Shown here in pieces: positions 42,105 through 50,453 of a stretch of 64,000 nucleotides of DNA. The number at the start of each line of letters is the position of its first letter. Position 1 is the first letter of the stretch. The translations under genes were made by a program, and so were the position numbers. The DNA comes from JASGDN01 sp049840815. GTDB lineage: Bacteria > Chloroflexota > Chloroflexia > Thermomicrobiales > UBA6265. Location of the stretch: assembly GCA_049840815.1 (NCBI GenBank), contig JASGJI010000003.1, forward strand, positions 1 to 64,000. The letters run 5' to 3'. The notes beneath the pieces were generated by a model that saw only the letters and a program-made list of their open reading frames with translations, was not told the DNA's origin and ran no database searches.

Positions 42105-43100
42105 ATGGGAATGTCCACGCCACCGGCTGATACGCCTGGATTCGTCTCGACCGGAACGCTTCCCCCTCCCGAACGCATCCAGGCTCTGGTTGAAGCTGCC
42201 TGGACGACCTACGCCCCGGTGTCCGAGGGGGCGGTATCTCCTGTCTATCCGGCGTTGGCGCGCGTGTCAGCGGACCTGTTCGGCCTCTGCCTCACGGGGA
42301 CGGCTGGCGCGTCGTTCGCGGTCGGGGATGCCGATGTGCCCTTCACGATCATGAGCGTCTCCAAGCCGTTCGTGTTGGCCCTTGTCTGTGAGGCGTTGGG
42401 GCCGGAGATGGTTCGCGCCAGGATCGGCGTGAACGCGACCGGGTTGGCGTTCAACTCGGCCACGGCGGTCGAACGCAGTGCGGATGGGCGGACCAACCCG
42501 ATGGTGAACTCTGGGGCCATCGCGACCACCAGCCTCGTCCCCGGCGACTCCGCCGATGCGCGATGGGCCTGCATCCACGACGGTCTTTCCCGCTTCGCCG
42601 GGCGCGACCTGGCGGTGAATGATGAGACCTACGCCTCCGCCTCCGAGACGAACTTCAAGAATCGCAGTCTGGTGGCCTTGCTCCAGAGTCTCGGGAGTAT
42701 CTACTGCGACCCCGTCGAGGCGCTGGATCTCTACACGCGCCAATGCGCGCTGGATGTCTCTGCCCGCGACCTCGCCACCATGGGGGCGACCCTTGCCGAT
42801 GGCGGCGTGAATCCGATCACGAAGGAGCGGGTGGTCTCGCCGGAGGTCTGTCACTACGTGCTGGCGGTGATGGCGACGGCGGGGATGTACGAGACGTCTG
42901 GCGACTGGCTCTACGAGGTGGGGTTGCCCGGCAAGAGCGGGATCGGCGGTGGCATCGTCACGGTCTCGCCGGGCAAGGGCGCGTTGGCGACCTTCTCTCC
43001 GCCGCTGGATGCCGCCGGAAACAGCGTGCGCGGCCAGCTTGCGACGCGCTTCCTCTCCCACCAGTTGGGGATGGACCTCTTCGTTTCCCGGCCTGCGTGA
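42105..43100 (+). CDS. glsA: Glutaminase A
   Basis: A 331-residue glutaminase that converts glutamine to glutamate and ammonia. The serine-dependent beta-lactamase-like fold is marked by the SVSK motif (nucleophile S84, base K87), NPMVNSGAIA, a TNFKNRSLVALLQSLG segment and the C-terminal GLPGKSGIGGGIV oxyanion region. The ATG at 42105 follows GGAGG by six bases. It is cytoplasmic. It is divergent from the peptide-binding protein gene across about 220 bases that hold both promoters. Confidence 0.93.
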   Translation: MGMSTPPADTPGFVSTGTLPPPERIQALVEAAWTTYAPVSEGAVSPVYPALARVSADLFGLCLTGTAGASFAVGDADVPFTIMSVSKPFVLALVCEALGPEMVRARIGVNATGLAFNSATAVERSADGRTNPMVNSGAIATTSLVPGDSADARWACIHDGLSRFAGRDLAVNDETYASASETNFKNRSLVALLQSLGSIYCDPVEALDLYTRQCALDVSARDLATMGATLADGGVNPITKERVVSPEVCHYVLAVMATAGMYETSGDWLYEVGLPGKSGIGGGIVTVSPGKGALATFSPPLDAAGNSVRGQLATRFLSHQLGMDLFVSRPA

Positions 43101-43211
43101 TGGCCCTGGACCGGGAGTCGGAAACCGCCGTGGCTTGCACCCGGGGGGCACAACCGCGTAGCCTGCGGCTCGTATCGTCCGCTCGCTCGCACCACCGGAG
43201 CCACGTCGCCG

Positions 43212-44230
43212 ATGACTGACGCACCAATCGCCACCAATGCTCCTCGCCGTGCCCATCCCCTTGCCGCCTGGCAGCGCCCCGGACGGTTCTGGAAGGGCAA
43301 TCTGCACACCCATTCCACCCGCTCCGATGGGGGCCTGACACCCGAGGCGATCAGTATTGCCTACCGCGAGCGCGGCTACGATTTCTACGCCCTTACCGAT
43401 CACTTCCTGCCGGAGACGCATTTTCGCAAGAACGCCGATCCCGCCAGCTTCATCACCGTCTCCGACACCCACGACTTCCGCACGGATGGCTTTACCACCA
43501 TCCTCGGTGCGGAGCTGCATGGTCCGGTGATGCGCAATGGCGACATCTGGCACCTCCTCGCTGTTGGCCTGCCGCTCGATTTTGCCCCGCTGGGTACGGA
43601 TGAGACGGGGTTGGACATCGCCCGCCGTGCCCTCGACGCCGGGGCGTACATCGCGATCGCCCATCCGGCCTGGAGCCTGCTGCCGATCGAGGATGCGCGG
43701 GAGGCGGCGGCATTCGCGCATGCGGTGGAGATCTACAACCACGGCAGCCTCGGCGAGGTCGATCGCGGGGACAGTTGGCACAATCTCGACCTCCTGTCGC
43801 AGGAAGGGTTTCGCCTCACGGCCTGCGCGACCGACGACGCGCACATCGAGTTTCCGGACTATCCGGATTCGTGGACGGCGGATGCGTTCGGCGGCTGGGT
43901 CCAGGTGAAGGCTGCATCGTTGGCGCCGGATGCCTTGCTCGCGGCGCTGAAGGAAGGGGCGTACTACTCGTCCACCGGCCCGCGCATCCACAACGTGACG
44001 GTGGATGATGACCACCTGATCGTTGAATGCGATCCAGCCGTGCAGGTCTTCGCAACCGGACGCGGTGCCCGGAACATCCGCGTGCGCGGGGGGACATCAC
44101 GCAGGCGTCCTTCCCGCTCGAACGCTTCCGCGCCAACGACGGCGGCTTCATGCGGGTGACGGTCGTCGGGGAGGAGGGCGGCCGTGCCTGGACGCACCCG
44201 ATCTGGCTGGACGAGTTGCAAGGACGTTGA
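43212..44230 (+). CDS. PHP-domain metallohydrolase (CehA/McbA-like), frameshift near the end
   Basis: A phosphoesterase-type PHP protein. Metal-binding motifs are HTHSTRSDG (H32, H34), LTDH (D63, H64), the IAHP strand and TDDAH. The main frame breaks at a run of six G near 44088-44093 and stops at 44159. Restoring one G gives DITQASFPLERFRANDGG and an end at 44230 that matches the paralogue at 57196-58227. A truncated protein would lose only about 45 C-terminal residues. CehA relatives hydrolyse carbamate or other esters; the substrate is unknown. Confidence 0.82.
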
Positions 44231-44306
44231 CCGTATGAGATCATGCGTTCTATTCTTTCTGGGGCCCTGATGGTAAGTTTCCGAATCTGCACGGCCGGGA
44301 GCGATC

Positions 44307-45146
44307 ATGACATCCAAGCATCGACGAGAGATCGGTAACTGGGGACTCATCAAGAACGAGATTGTTGAGAAGTACGCCAAGGCGTATACGACGATTCTTA
44401 CTCACACTAATCAGGCGTGGGCAAAGACGATGTACGTTGATGTTTTTGCGGGAAGTCCAGAGAATGCGGTGAAGGGTACCGGTGAACTGGTGGCTGGAAG
44501 CGCAATGCGGGCGCTACAAGTCGTTCCTGCGTTTGATGAACTCTATTTTGTCGATCTCGATGACTCGAAGATAGACGATCTTGAGGTAATGGTGGCAGAA
44601 CATAGTGGTGCACGAGTGATTCATGGGGACGGGAATGACGTGCTTCGCGATAGAATTCTCCCACTGCTTGAACAGGATAGTAAGCGTCGAGCACTTATTC
44701 TGCTTGATCCGTATGGCATGGACGTAAGTTGGGATGTTGTGGAGCGGCTCGGAAAGTGCGGGCATGCGGAGATCATTCTGAATTTTCCGACGATGGATAT
44801 CAACCGTAATGCGTTGCGTCGTGATCCTGGGAAGATTCTGGAATCGGCCGAAGAAGAGATGACGCGGTGGTGGGGAGACGATACATGGAGATCTGGATTC
44901 TATCGACAGTCTCCCCAGCTTACGCTGTTTGATGAGCCGAGGAGAGAGGAGAAGACAGTAAATAACGACGACGTTGTGATTGCGTATGTTGAGCGCCTTA
45001 GGGGTGTGGCGGGGTTTCGCTACGTATCTCGGCCATATCCGATGAGGAATGGTAAGAAGGCAACGATGTACTACCTCGTTCATGCGGGACCAAAGGAGGT
45101 GGGGAAGAGGATTTTTGACGACATCCAGATGAAGTATGGAGGATAG
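44307..45146 (+). CDS. tcmP: Three-Cys-motif partner protein TcmP
   Basis: A 279-residue protein that I recognise as TcmP, the partner of three-Cys-motif (Gp37/Gp68, DUF5131) proteins. The sequence reads like a methyltransferase-type Rossmann fold: YVDVFAGS (43-50), FVDLDDSKI, IHGDGNDVL and LLDPYGM (DPYG at 134-137, similar in position to DPPY of amino-methyltransferases). G+C here is about one half, far below the surroundings, and codon use differs, which indicates horizontal acquisition. The DUF5131 gene begins six bases after its stop. Confidence 0.85.
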   Translation: MTSKHRREIGNWGLIKNEIVEKYAKAYTTILTHTNQAWAKTMYVDVFAGSPENAVKGTGELVAGSAMRALQVVPAFDELYFVDLDDSKIDDLEVMVAEHSGARVIHGDGNDVLRDRILPLLEQDSKRRALILLDPYGMDVSWDVVERLGKCGHAEIILNFPTMDINRNALRRDPGKILESAEEEMTRWWGDDTWRSGFYRQSPQLTLFDEPRREEKTVNNDDVVIAYVERLRGVAGFRYVSRPYPMRNGKKATMYYLVHAGPKEVGKRIFDDIQMKYGG

Positions 45147-45152
45147 ATTAGC

Positions 45153-45884
45153 ATGTCGACTGGATCAAGCATCGAATGGACCGAGGCTACTTGGAATCCC
45201 ATCACTGGATGCACCAAGGTCAGCCAAGGGTGCAAGCACTGCTATGCGGAGCGAATGGCCAAGCGATTGCAGGCTATGGGGGCGCAGAACTATCGAAATG
45301 GCTTTAGTCTTACGCTACACCCTCATATGCTCGAGCTTCCGAAGGCGTGGAAGCGACCGCGTAAGATTTTTGTGAACTCTATGAGTGATATCTTCCATCC
45401 GGACGTTCCAACTGAATTTATCTTGGAAATGTGGGACGTGATGCTTGCAGCTCCTCAGCATCAGTATCAGCTCCTTACGAAGCGGCCAGAACGACTTGCA
45501 GAGATTGAGTCTCTCGTCGCATGGGCTCCCCAAATCTGGATGGGGGTGACGGTGGAGTCGGCCCGTCATCTGGATCGGATAGACTTACTTCGAGGCTCGG
45601 GAGCGTTCGTTAAGTTCCTGTCTCTTGAGCCTCTTTTGGGGCCACTCCAGAGTATGGATCTTACAATGATCGATTGGGCAATTGTTGGGGGAGAGTCCGG
45701 TCCGAAAGCCCGGCCGCTCGAGTATGAGTGGGTGATCGATATTCGAGATCAGTGCCTTGCCCAGCAAGTCAGTTTCTTCTTCAAGCAGTGGGGCGGCGTA
45801 AGAAAGAAGTCGGCTGGCCGTCTGCTCGATGGCCGGACATGGGATGAAATGCCGAGACTCCAGACTCAACTGGTTCTTGTATAG
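45153..45884 (+). CDS. DUF5131 (phage Gp37/Gp68) family three-Cys protein
   Basis: A 243-residue protein with the N-terminal motif GCTKVSQGCKHCYAERMAKR, giving cysteines C20, C27 and C30. WTEATWNPITGC and the later LLTKRPERL, GVTVES and IVGGESGPKARPL segments match the phage Gp37/Gp68 family. The three cysteines recall metal-cluster proteins of the radical-SAM type (C-x6-C-x2-C spacing), but activity is unproven. It is low-GC like its partner TcmP, six bases upstream. The pair travels on phage and mobile elements, so a host-virus role is possible. Confidence 0.87.
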   Translation: MSTGSSIEWTEATWNPITGCTKVSQGCKHCYAERMAKRLQAMGAQNYRNGFSLTLHPHMLELPKAWKRPRKIFVNSMSDIFHPDVPTEFILEMWDVMLAAPQHQYQLLTKRPERLAEIESLVAWAPQIWMGVTVESARHLDRIDLLRGSGAFVKFLSLEPLLGPLQSMDLTMIDWAIVGGESGPKARPLEYEWVIDIRDQCLAQQVSFFFKQWGGVRKKSAGRLLDGRTWDEMPRLQTQLVLV

Positions 45885-46068
45885 GGTTGAGTGGGATGGT
45901 CAATGTTGATTCGGTGAATCTTGCCTCCATGCGTCGGGAGGATCCCCGTACGGTGTCAAGCCGGCAGGGGGAATTCCTGCGTCCTGATCAGGGCGGAGAG
46001 AACGCCCGAATCGTATTCAGGACGGCGTGCCGCTTGCCTGAGTGCGGCAGACGGCGCGAACGGTGCTC

Positions 46069-46099
46069 CTTGCGAATCGCGTTGATGCTGATTCGCAAG
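46069..46099. terminator. Hairpin near the edge of the low-GC insert
   Basis: CTTGCGAATC (46069-46078) pairs exactly with GATTCGCAAG (46090-46099). It lies between the DUF5131 gene and the convergent secreted protein gene and could terminate either. Confidence 0.5.
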
Positions 46100-46130
46100 A
46101 AGTGGTGAACCGTCTGGCGAGACGGGCCGC

Positions 46131-46814
46131 TCAGCCGGTGGTGTACCCGCGAATGGCCACATCCAGTTCGTAGACCTTGCCATCCGGATCGAGTGTCAGC
46201 AGGATTTCGAACTCTCCGGGAACGGTGCTGACACCCGCACTCCCGTAGGTATCCCACCCGACATCCTCGCTCATGATCGCGCTGGTGCCGAGGATCTTGA
46301 TGTTGCCCAGGTCCGTCATGGAGGGCGCGTCCAGTACGGCATCGGGGGGCAGCAACCGCTTGGCGATGGCGAGGGCATCCTCCTGCGACCAGTTCTGGTC
46401 GTCGGATTCCTTCGCCTTGCCGGCCGCGATATCCTCCGGGCGATGTGACCACAGGCTGATCCAGACGGCGACTCCGTTCGTGAACGTGGCTTGCGTGCCG
46501 GGGCCGCATCCCTTCCATCGGTAGGCCTGGACCGAATCGGACGACCCGTCCGCGCCCTCGCCGTAGGTCGCGATCCAGGAATCCAGCGAGCCACCAAGCA
46601 GTCCGGCCAGGCGCTCCGTCCCTTCCTCGACGGTGGTGACGGGCGTTGCGGCAAATGGCGTGGCCGCGGCAGGCGTCGCAAGGACCAGCGGCAATGAGCA
46701 CGGCGAGTTGGTGTTGCCCGAGCGTGTTGTCTGGGCTGTTCCGGCGACGGGCGTCACCACGGTCGTCATGGCCAGCAGGCCGGCGGCACAGAGCGTCACA
46801 ATCCGATGCTTCAC
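46131..46814 (-). CDS. Exported protein of unknown function
   Basis: A roughly 227-residue exported protein: signal peptide (KHRIVTLCAAGLLAMTTVVTPVAGTAQ), a linker with ATPAAATPFAATPV, and a compact domain (GTERLAGLLGGSLDSWIATYGEG, YRWKGCGPGTQATFTNGVAVWISLW, ending ELDVAIRGYTTG). The GTG at 46814 lies nine bases from a GGGAGGG site and is preferred over the ATG at 46844. No family recognised. Confidence 0.65.
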   Translation of the reverse strand: MKHRIVTLCAAGLLAMTTVVTPVAGTAQTTRSGNTNSPCSLPLVLATPAAATPFAATPVTTVEEGTERLAGLLGGSLDSWIATYGEGADGSSDSVQAYRWKGCGPGTQATFTNGVAVWISLWSHRPEDIAAGKAKESDDQNWSQEDALAIAKRLLPPDAVLDAPSMTDLGNIKILGTSAIMSEDVGWDTYGSAGVSTVPGEFEILLTLDPDGKVYELDVAIRGYTTG

Positions 46815-47117
46815 AAGCACTATCCCTCCCAAGCGTCCGGTCATCGGCGTTCAGTCCTGCCATTGTCCGTGCTTGGAGGCTATGCGTCCAACGTACGGCA
46901 GATGAGCGACGTTGGCAGGGCCTGGGGAATTGCACCACACGCACCAAGCACCTAGAATCGCCGAAGGTTCCGCGCACGGGCAGGCTGCCCCCAAGGGTGC
47001 ATCGGCAGCGTCGATGCGATTCGTGCGAGTCCCGCGCAGCGTTCACGGGTTTCTGCCGTCGTCGGCAAGCCGGGGATCGCGCTCACCCATATCCCATACC
47101 TCCAGGAAGGGGTTCCT

Positions 47118-49013
47118 ATGTCCCGCGAGTCCGCTCCTGTTCCCTCCGGTCCGATCCAGTCGCTCTATGATTCGTTTAAGGCGGGCGCGATCTCTCGCCG
47201 CCGCTTTGTCGAGGCAACCATCGGCCTTGGCGTCTCGGCGAGCGCGGCAGCCTTCCTGGCCCAGGGAGTCGCCGCCCAGGACGCGACCGCCGTTGCCTCT
47301 CCTGCGGCATCTCCCTCCGGCGCGATGCTGTCGGCTGTTGCCCCGTCCTCCGGCACCGAGGGGCAGACACGCGGCGGCGGTGGCGAACTGAAGCTGCTGC
47401 AGTGGCAGGCGCCGACCCAGATGAGCACCCACAACAGCAGTGGCGACAAGGACATCCTCGCCGCGCAACCGGTGCTCGAGCCGCTGATGCACTATTCCGC
47501 CGACAGCCTGCTCATCCCGACGTTGCTTGCCGAAGTGCCATCCCAGGCCAATGGCGGGATCAATGCCGATTCCAGCGTTGTCACCTTCAAGTTGCTGCCC
47601 GGTGTGACCTGGAGCGACGGCGAACCGTTCACCTCCGCCGATGTCCAGTTCACCTGGCAGTGGATCATGGATGAGGCCAACGCCTCGACCTCGTCCGGCG
47701 TGTGGAACGCGATCAAGTCGATCGACACCCCGGATGACGCAACAGCGGTGGTGACCTTCAATAGCCCGACGCCCATCTGGTTCGTCCCCTTCACCGGCAC
47801 CAGCATCGGCTGCATCTATCCAAAGCACATCCTCGATGGCAAGGGACAGGACGCGTCGGACGCCTTCCGCCTGAAGCCGATCGGCACCGGTCCATACCTC
47901 GTGGACTCCTTCTCCCCCAACGATTCCGCCACCTATGTCATCAACGACAAGTATCGCGAGCCGAACAAGCCGTGGTTCAGCAAGCTCAACCTGAAGGGTG
48001 GCGGTGATGCGGTTTCGGCCGCCCGCGCCGTCCTCCAGACCGGGGAGTACGACTTCGCGTGGTACACCCAGATCGAGCCGGAACTGCTGGGCAGCCTTCA
48101 GTCCGATAGCGGGCCGGGCAAGTTCGTCGTCTACCCCGGTGTTTACGCCGAACGCCTCCATCTCAACTTCTCCGATCCGGACACGGAAGTCGACGGCCAG
48201 CGCTCGCACGTTGGCACGCCGAACCCGCGTATCGGCGATCCGGCTGTCCGTGAGGCGATGGCCACGGCCATCGATCGCGATCTGATCGCGAAGCAGCTCT
48301 TCTTCGCCGACCAGGGCGAGGCGGCCAGCAACAGCCTCATCTCCGGCATCCCGGCCCTGAAGTCCCCGACGACTGCCACCGACTGGGAGTTCAACCCGGA
48401 CAAGGCGAAGCAGATTCTGGACGACGCAGGCTGGAGCGGGGACAAGCGGTCGAAGGATGGCGTGGATCTCAAGATTACCTACGCCACGACGGTCAACCAG
48501 GTCCGCCAGAAGATCCAGGCCATCGTCAAGAAGGGCCTGGAAGATGTCGGCATCTCGGTCGAGCTGATGCAGATCGATGCCGGTGTCTACTTCGACAGCA
48601 GCGCCGGAAACGATCAGAACAGCCTGCACATGTACTACGACATGAACATGCACCAGCGTGGCGCGGGATCGCCGCTGCCGGTGAGCCTCATGGAAGACTG
48701 GTATGCCGGGCCGAACAACGAGAATGTGGCCCAGAAGGCAAACGACTGGTCGAAGGGCAATGTCTACCGGTACGTGAACCCGGATTACGACAAGGTCTTC
48801 GAGCAGGCGAAGGTCGAAGTCGATGCCGAGAAACTGCGCCAGCTGCTGATCCAGCTGAACGATATCCTCATCACCGATCACGCGGTGATCCCGCTGGTGG
48901 ATGTCGGTGAGAAGTTCTCGATGGCGAAGTGGATCACCGAGGAGAACATCGGCTACGGCCCGTTCGAGCTGCTGTACTGGAACGTCGCCAACTGGACCGG
49001 CACCCGCTCGTAG
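47118..49013 (+). CDS. ABC transporter substrate-binding protein, family 5 (peptide), Tat-exported
   Basis: A 631-residue peptide-type binding protein. A twin-arginine signal (ISRRRFVEATIGLG) is followed by a DATAVASPAASPSG linker, then GTEGQTRGGGGELKLLQWQAP, a start shared with the other family-5 proteins of this window. WSDGEPFTSADVQFTWQWI and IGTGPYLVDSFSPND are SBP_bac_5 landmarks. GGAAGGGG precedes the ATG. It stands alone, with a strong terminator after it and no permease genes nearby. Confidence 0.92.
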   Translation: MSRESAPVPSGPIQSLYDSFKAGAISRRRFVEATIGLGVSASAAAFLAQGVAAQDATAVASPAASPSGAMLSAVAPSSGTEGQTRGGGGELKLLQWQAPTQMSTHNSSGDKDILAAQPVLEPLMHYSADSLLIPTLLAEVPSQANGGINADSSVVTFKLLPGVTWSDGEPFTSADVQFTWQWIMDEANASTSSGVWNAIKSIDTPDDATAVVTFNSPTPIWFVPFTGTSIGCIYPKHILDGKGQDASDAFRLKPIGTGPYLVDSFSPNDSATYVINDKYREPNKPWFSKLNLKGGGDAVSAARAVLQTGEYDFAWYTQIEPELLGSLQSDSGPGKFVVYPGVYAERLHLNFSDPDTEVDGQRSHVGTPNPRIGDPAVREAMATAIDRDLIAKQLFFADQGEAASNSLISGIPALKSPTTATDWEFNPDKAKQILDDAGWSGDKRSKDGVDLKITYATTVNQVRQKIQAIVKKGLEDVGISVELMQIDAGVYFDSSAGNDQNSLHMYYDMNMHQRGAGSPLPVSLMEDWYAGPNNENVAQKANDWSKGNVYRYVNPDYDKVFEQAKVEVDAEKLRQLLIQLNDILITDHAVIPLVDVGEKFSMAKWITEENIGYGPFELLYWNVANWTGTRS

Positions 49014-49053
49014 CAGGTCGCCGGCCGTCCCAGGTATCAGGCCGGATCGAGAA

Positions 49054-49091
49054 CGGAGAGGGGTCGGAGCGTCGGCTCCGGCCCCTCTCCG
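49054..49091. terminator. Terminator of the peptide-binding protein gene
   Basis: CGGAGAGGGG and CCCCTCTCCG form the stem base, with an inner CGGAGC/GCTCCG stem and a four-base loop, 40 bases past the stop. Confidence 0.8.
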
Positions 49092-49147
49092 CGTTCCTCG
49101 CCCAACCCGGCCTTCACGTCGCCGCCATTCACGGACAGGTCCCCCCT

Positions 49148-49681
49148 ATGCACTCTCTTCGCCTGGCGGATCTCTGGGTCATCGTGGTCGCGCTGCTGGC
49201 CGGCGGGGTGAATACCCTGCAACTCGCGCTCCTCACCGGCATCCGGAGCGAACGCGGGCCGCTCGGCGCGACGTGGATCTCCATGCTGGCATCGCTGGGC
49301 GGTATGGCGCTGCTGCTTGGCGGCGTGCTGCTGGCGAGCGGGAACGTCCGCCTGCCTTCGCCATTCACGCATTGGTGGGTCTTCGCGGGACTGGGGGCGG
49401 TCTTTGTGACGATGCTCGTTCTCGCCGGGCGGGGCCTGCCGCCATACCTGCTGGTGACGGGCGCGCTCTCCATTCCCTACCTGATCGCGGCGGCGTGGGC
49501 GGGACAGCGGATTGGCCTCGGGGTCTACCTGGCGGCGGTGGTGACCGGGCAGCTCTCGACCTCGGTGCTGCTGGATCACCTCGGGGCATTCGGCCTGACG
49601 CAACGCGCGATCGATCCGCTGCGGGCACTCGGGGTGGTCGTGCTGATCGCCGGGGTGCTGCTCATCCGCGGGCGGGGATGA
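49148..49681 (+). CDS. DMT superfamily (YdcZ-like) membrane protein
   Basis: A 177-residue membrane protein with about five or six helices: WVIVVALLAGGVNTLQLALL, WISMLASLGGMALLLGGVLL, LLVTGALSIPYLIAAAWAG and the diagnostic YLAAVVTGQLSTSVLLDHLGAFGL near the end, typical of the DUF606/YdcZ family. Members are half-size DMT transporters that often occur in pairs; only one is seen here. Substrate unknown. No strong ribosome binding site. Confidence 0.82.
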   Translation: MHSLRLADLWVIVVALLAGGVNTLQLALLTGIRSERGPLGATWISMLASLGGMALLLGGVLLASGNVRLPSPFTHWWVFAGLGAVFVTMLVLAGRGLPPYLLVTGALSIPYLIAAAWAGQRIGLGVYLAAVVTGQLSTSVLLDHLGAFGLTQRAIDPLRALGVVVLIAGVLLIRGRG

Positions 49682-49688
49682 GCCGGAG

Positions 49689-49711
49689 CGTCACGCCGCA
49701 GTGGCGTGACG
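49689..49711. terminator. Short hairpin after the DMT gene
   Basis: CGTCACGCC and GGCGTGACG, exact complements around five bases, eight bases after the stop; probable terminator. Confidence 0.6.
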
Positions 49712-49871
49712 TTATCCAACGCAGTTGTGAACGTCGGCTGGGGGATAGCCGGAAAATCCGGTGCGATGCCTCGTCGAGCGGGATCGGCGCTGCGTATGCT
49801 GCCTGCATGCGCCGCCGATCCCCTCTCGCATTCCCATGCGGCCACAGCCCTGATCCGGCCCAGGAGCGATC

Positions 49872-50270
49872 ATGCCATCATCTCCTCCCGCCATCATCCG
49901 CACCGCCATCGCCCGCCAGCGCGGACTCGCCATGCACGGCTTCGTCTTCGCCGTCGTGGCAATCGACCTCCTCGCGCTGAATCTCATCACGAACCGGGAC
50001 ACCCTGTGGTCGCTCTGGCCGATCGGCATCTGGGCCATCGTGCTGGCCACCCATGCCGGGGCAACGCTGGTCAAGCCGAGTGCGTTCGGGGCGCATCTGG
50101 CCGGAGGTGGCGCCATCTGCCTTGGGCTGGCGATCGTGAACATCTTCCACGGCGACGGCCCCTGGGTGATCTGGCCGACGCTCGCCTGGTTGCTCACGCT
50201 GGCGATCCACACCCCGTTCGCCTTCCCACATCTCGGCAATCGGGGCAGCCGGCGACGATCCGGCCACTGA
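49872..50270 (+). CDS. 2TM domain-like membrane protein
   Basis: A 132-residue membrane protein with four hydrophobic segments: AMHGFVFAVVAIDLLALNLI, WSLWPIGIWAIVLATHAGATL, then GGGAICLGLAIVNIFHG and WVIWPTLAWLLTLAIHTPF. The pair of helices separated by WxLWPIGIW resembles the 2TM domain found beside histidine kinases, here apparently duplicated. Function unknown. A peptide-binding protein gene follows on the same strand. Confidence 0.7.
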   Translation: MPSSPPAIIRTAIARQRGLAMHGFVFAVVAIDLLALNLITNRDTLWSLWPIGIWAIVLATHAGATLVKPSAFGAHLAGGGAICLGLAIVNIFHGDGPWVIWPTLAWLLTLAIHTPFAFPHLGNRGSRRRSGH

Positions 50271-50453
50271 CCCCCAGACAGACGGTTGCACGGATCGGGA
50301 TTCTCCCTACAATCGACGGTGCGAACGACCGGTGCAGGCCAGTTGACCGCGCCCCAGGGACCACGCCGACCTTTTGCCATGCCTGCGAGCATACGGAACG
50401 CGCTCGCCGTTCGGGCATTGCCCGGAACACTCCCCCACGCCAGGACGATCACG

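Noticed and set aside
47043..48881. 612-codon open frame antisense to another peptide-binding protein gene
   Set aside because: Same mirror-frame effect; no ribosome binding site or recognisable motifs.
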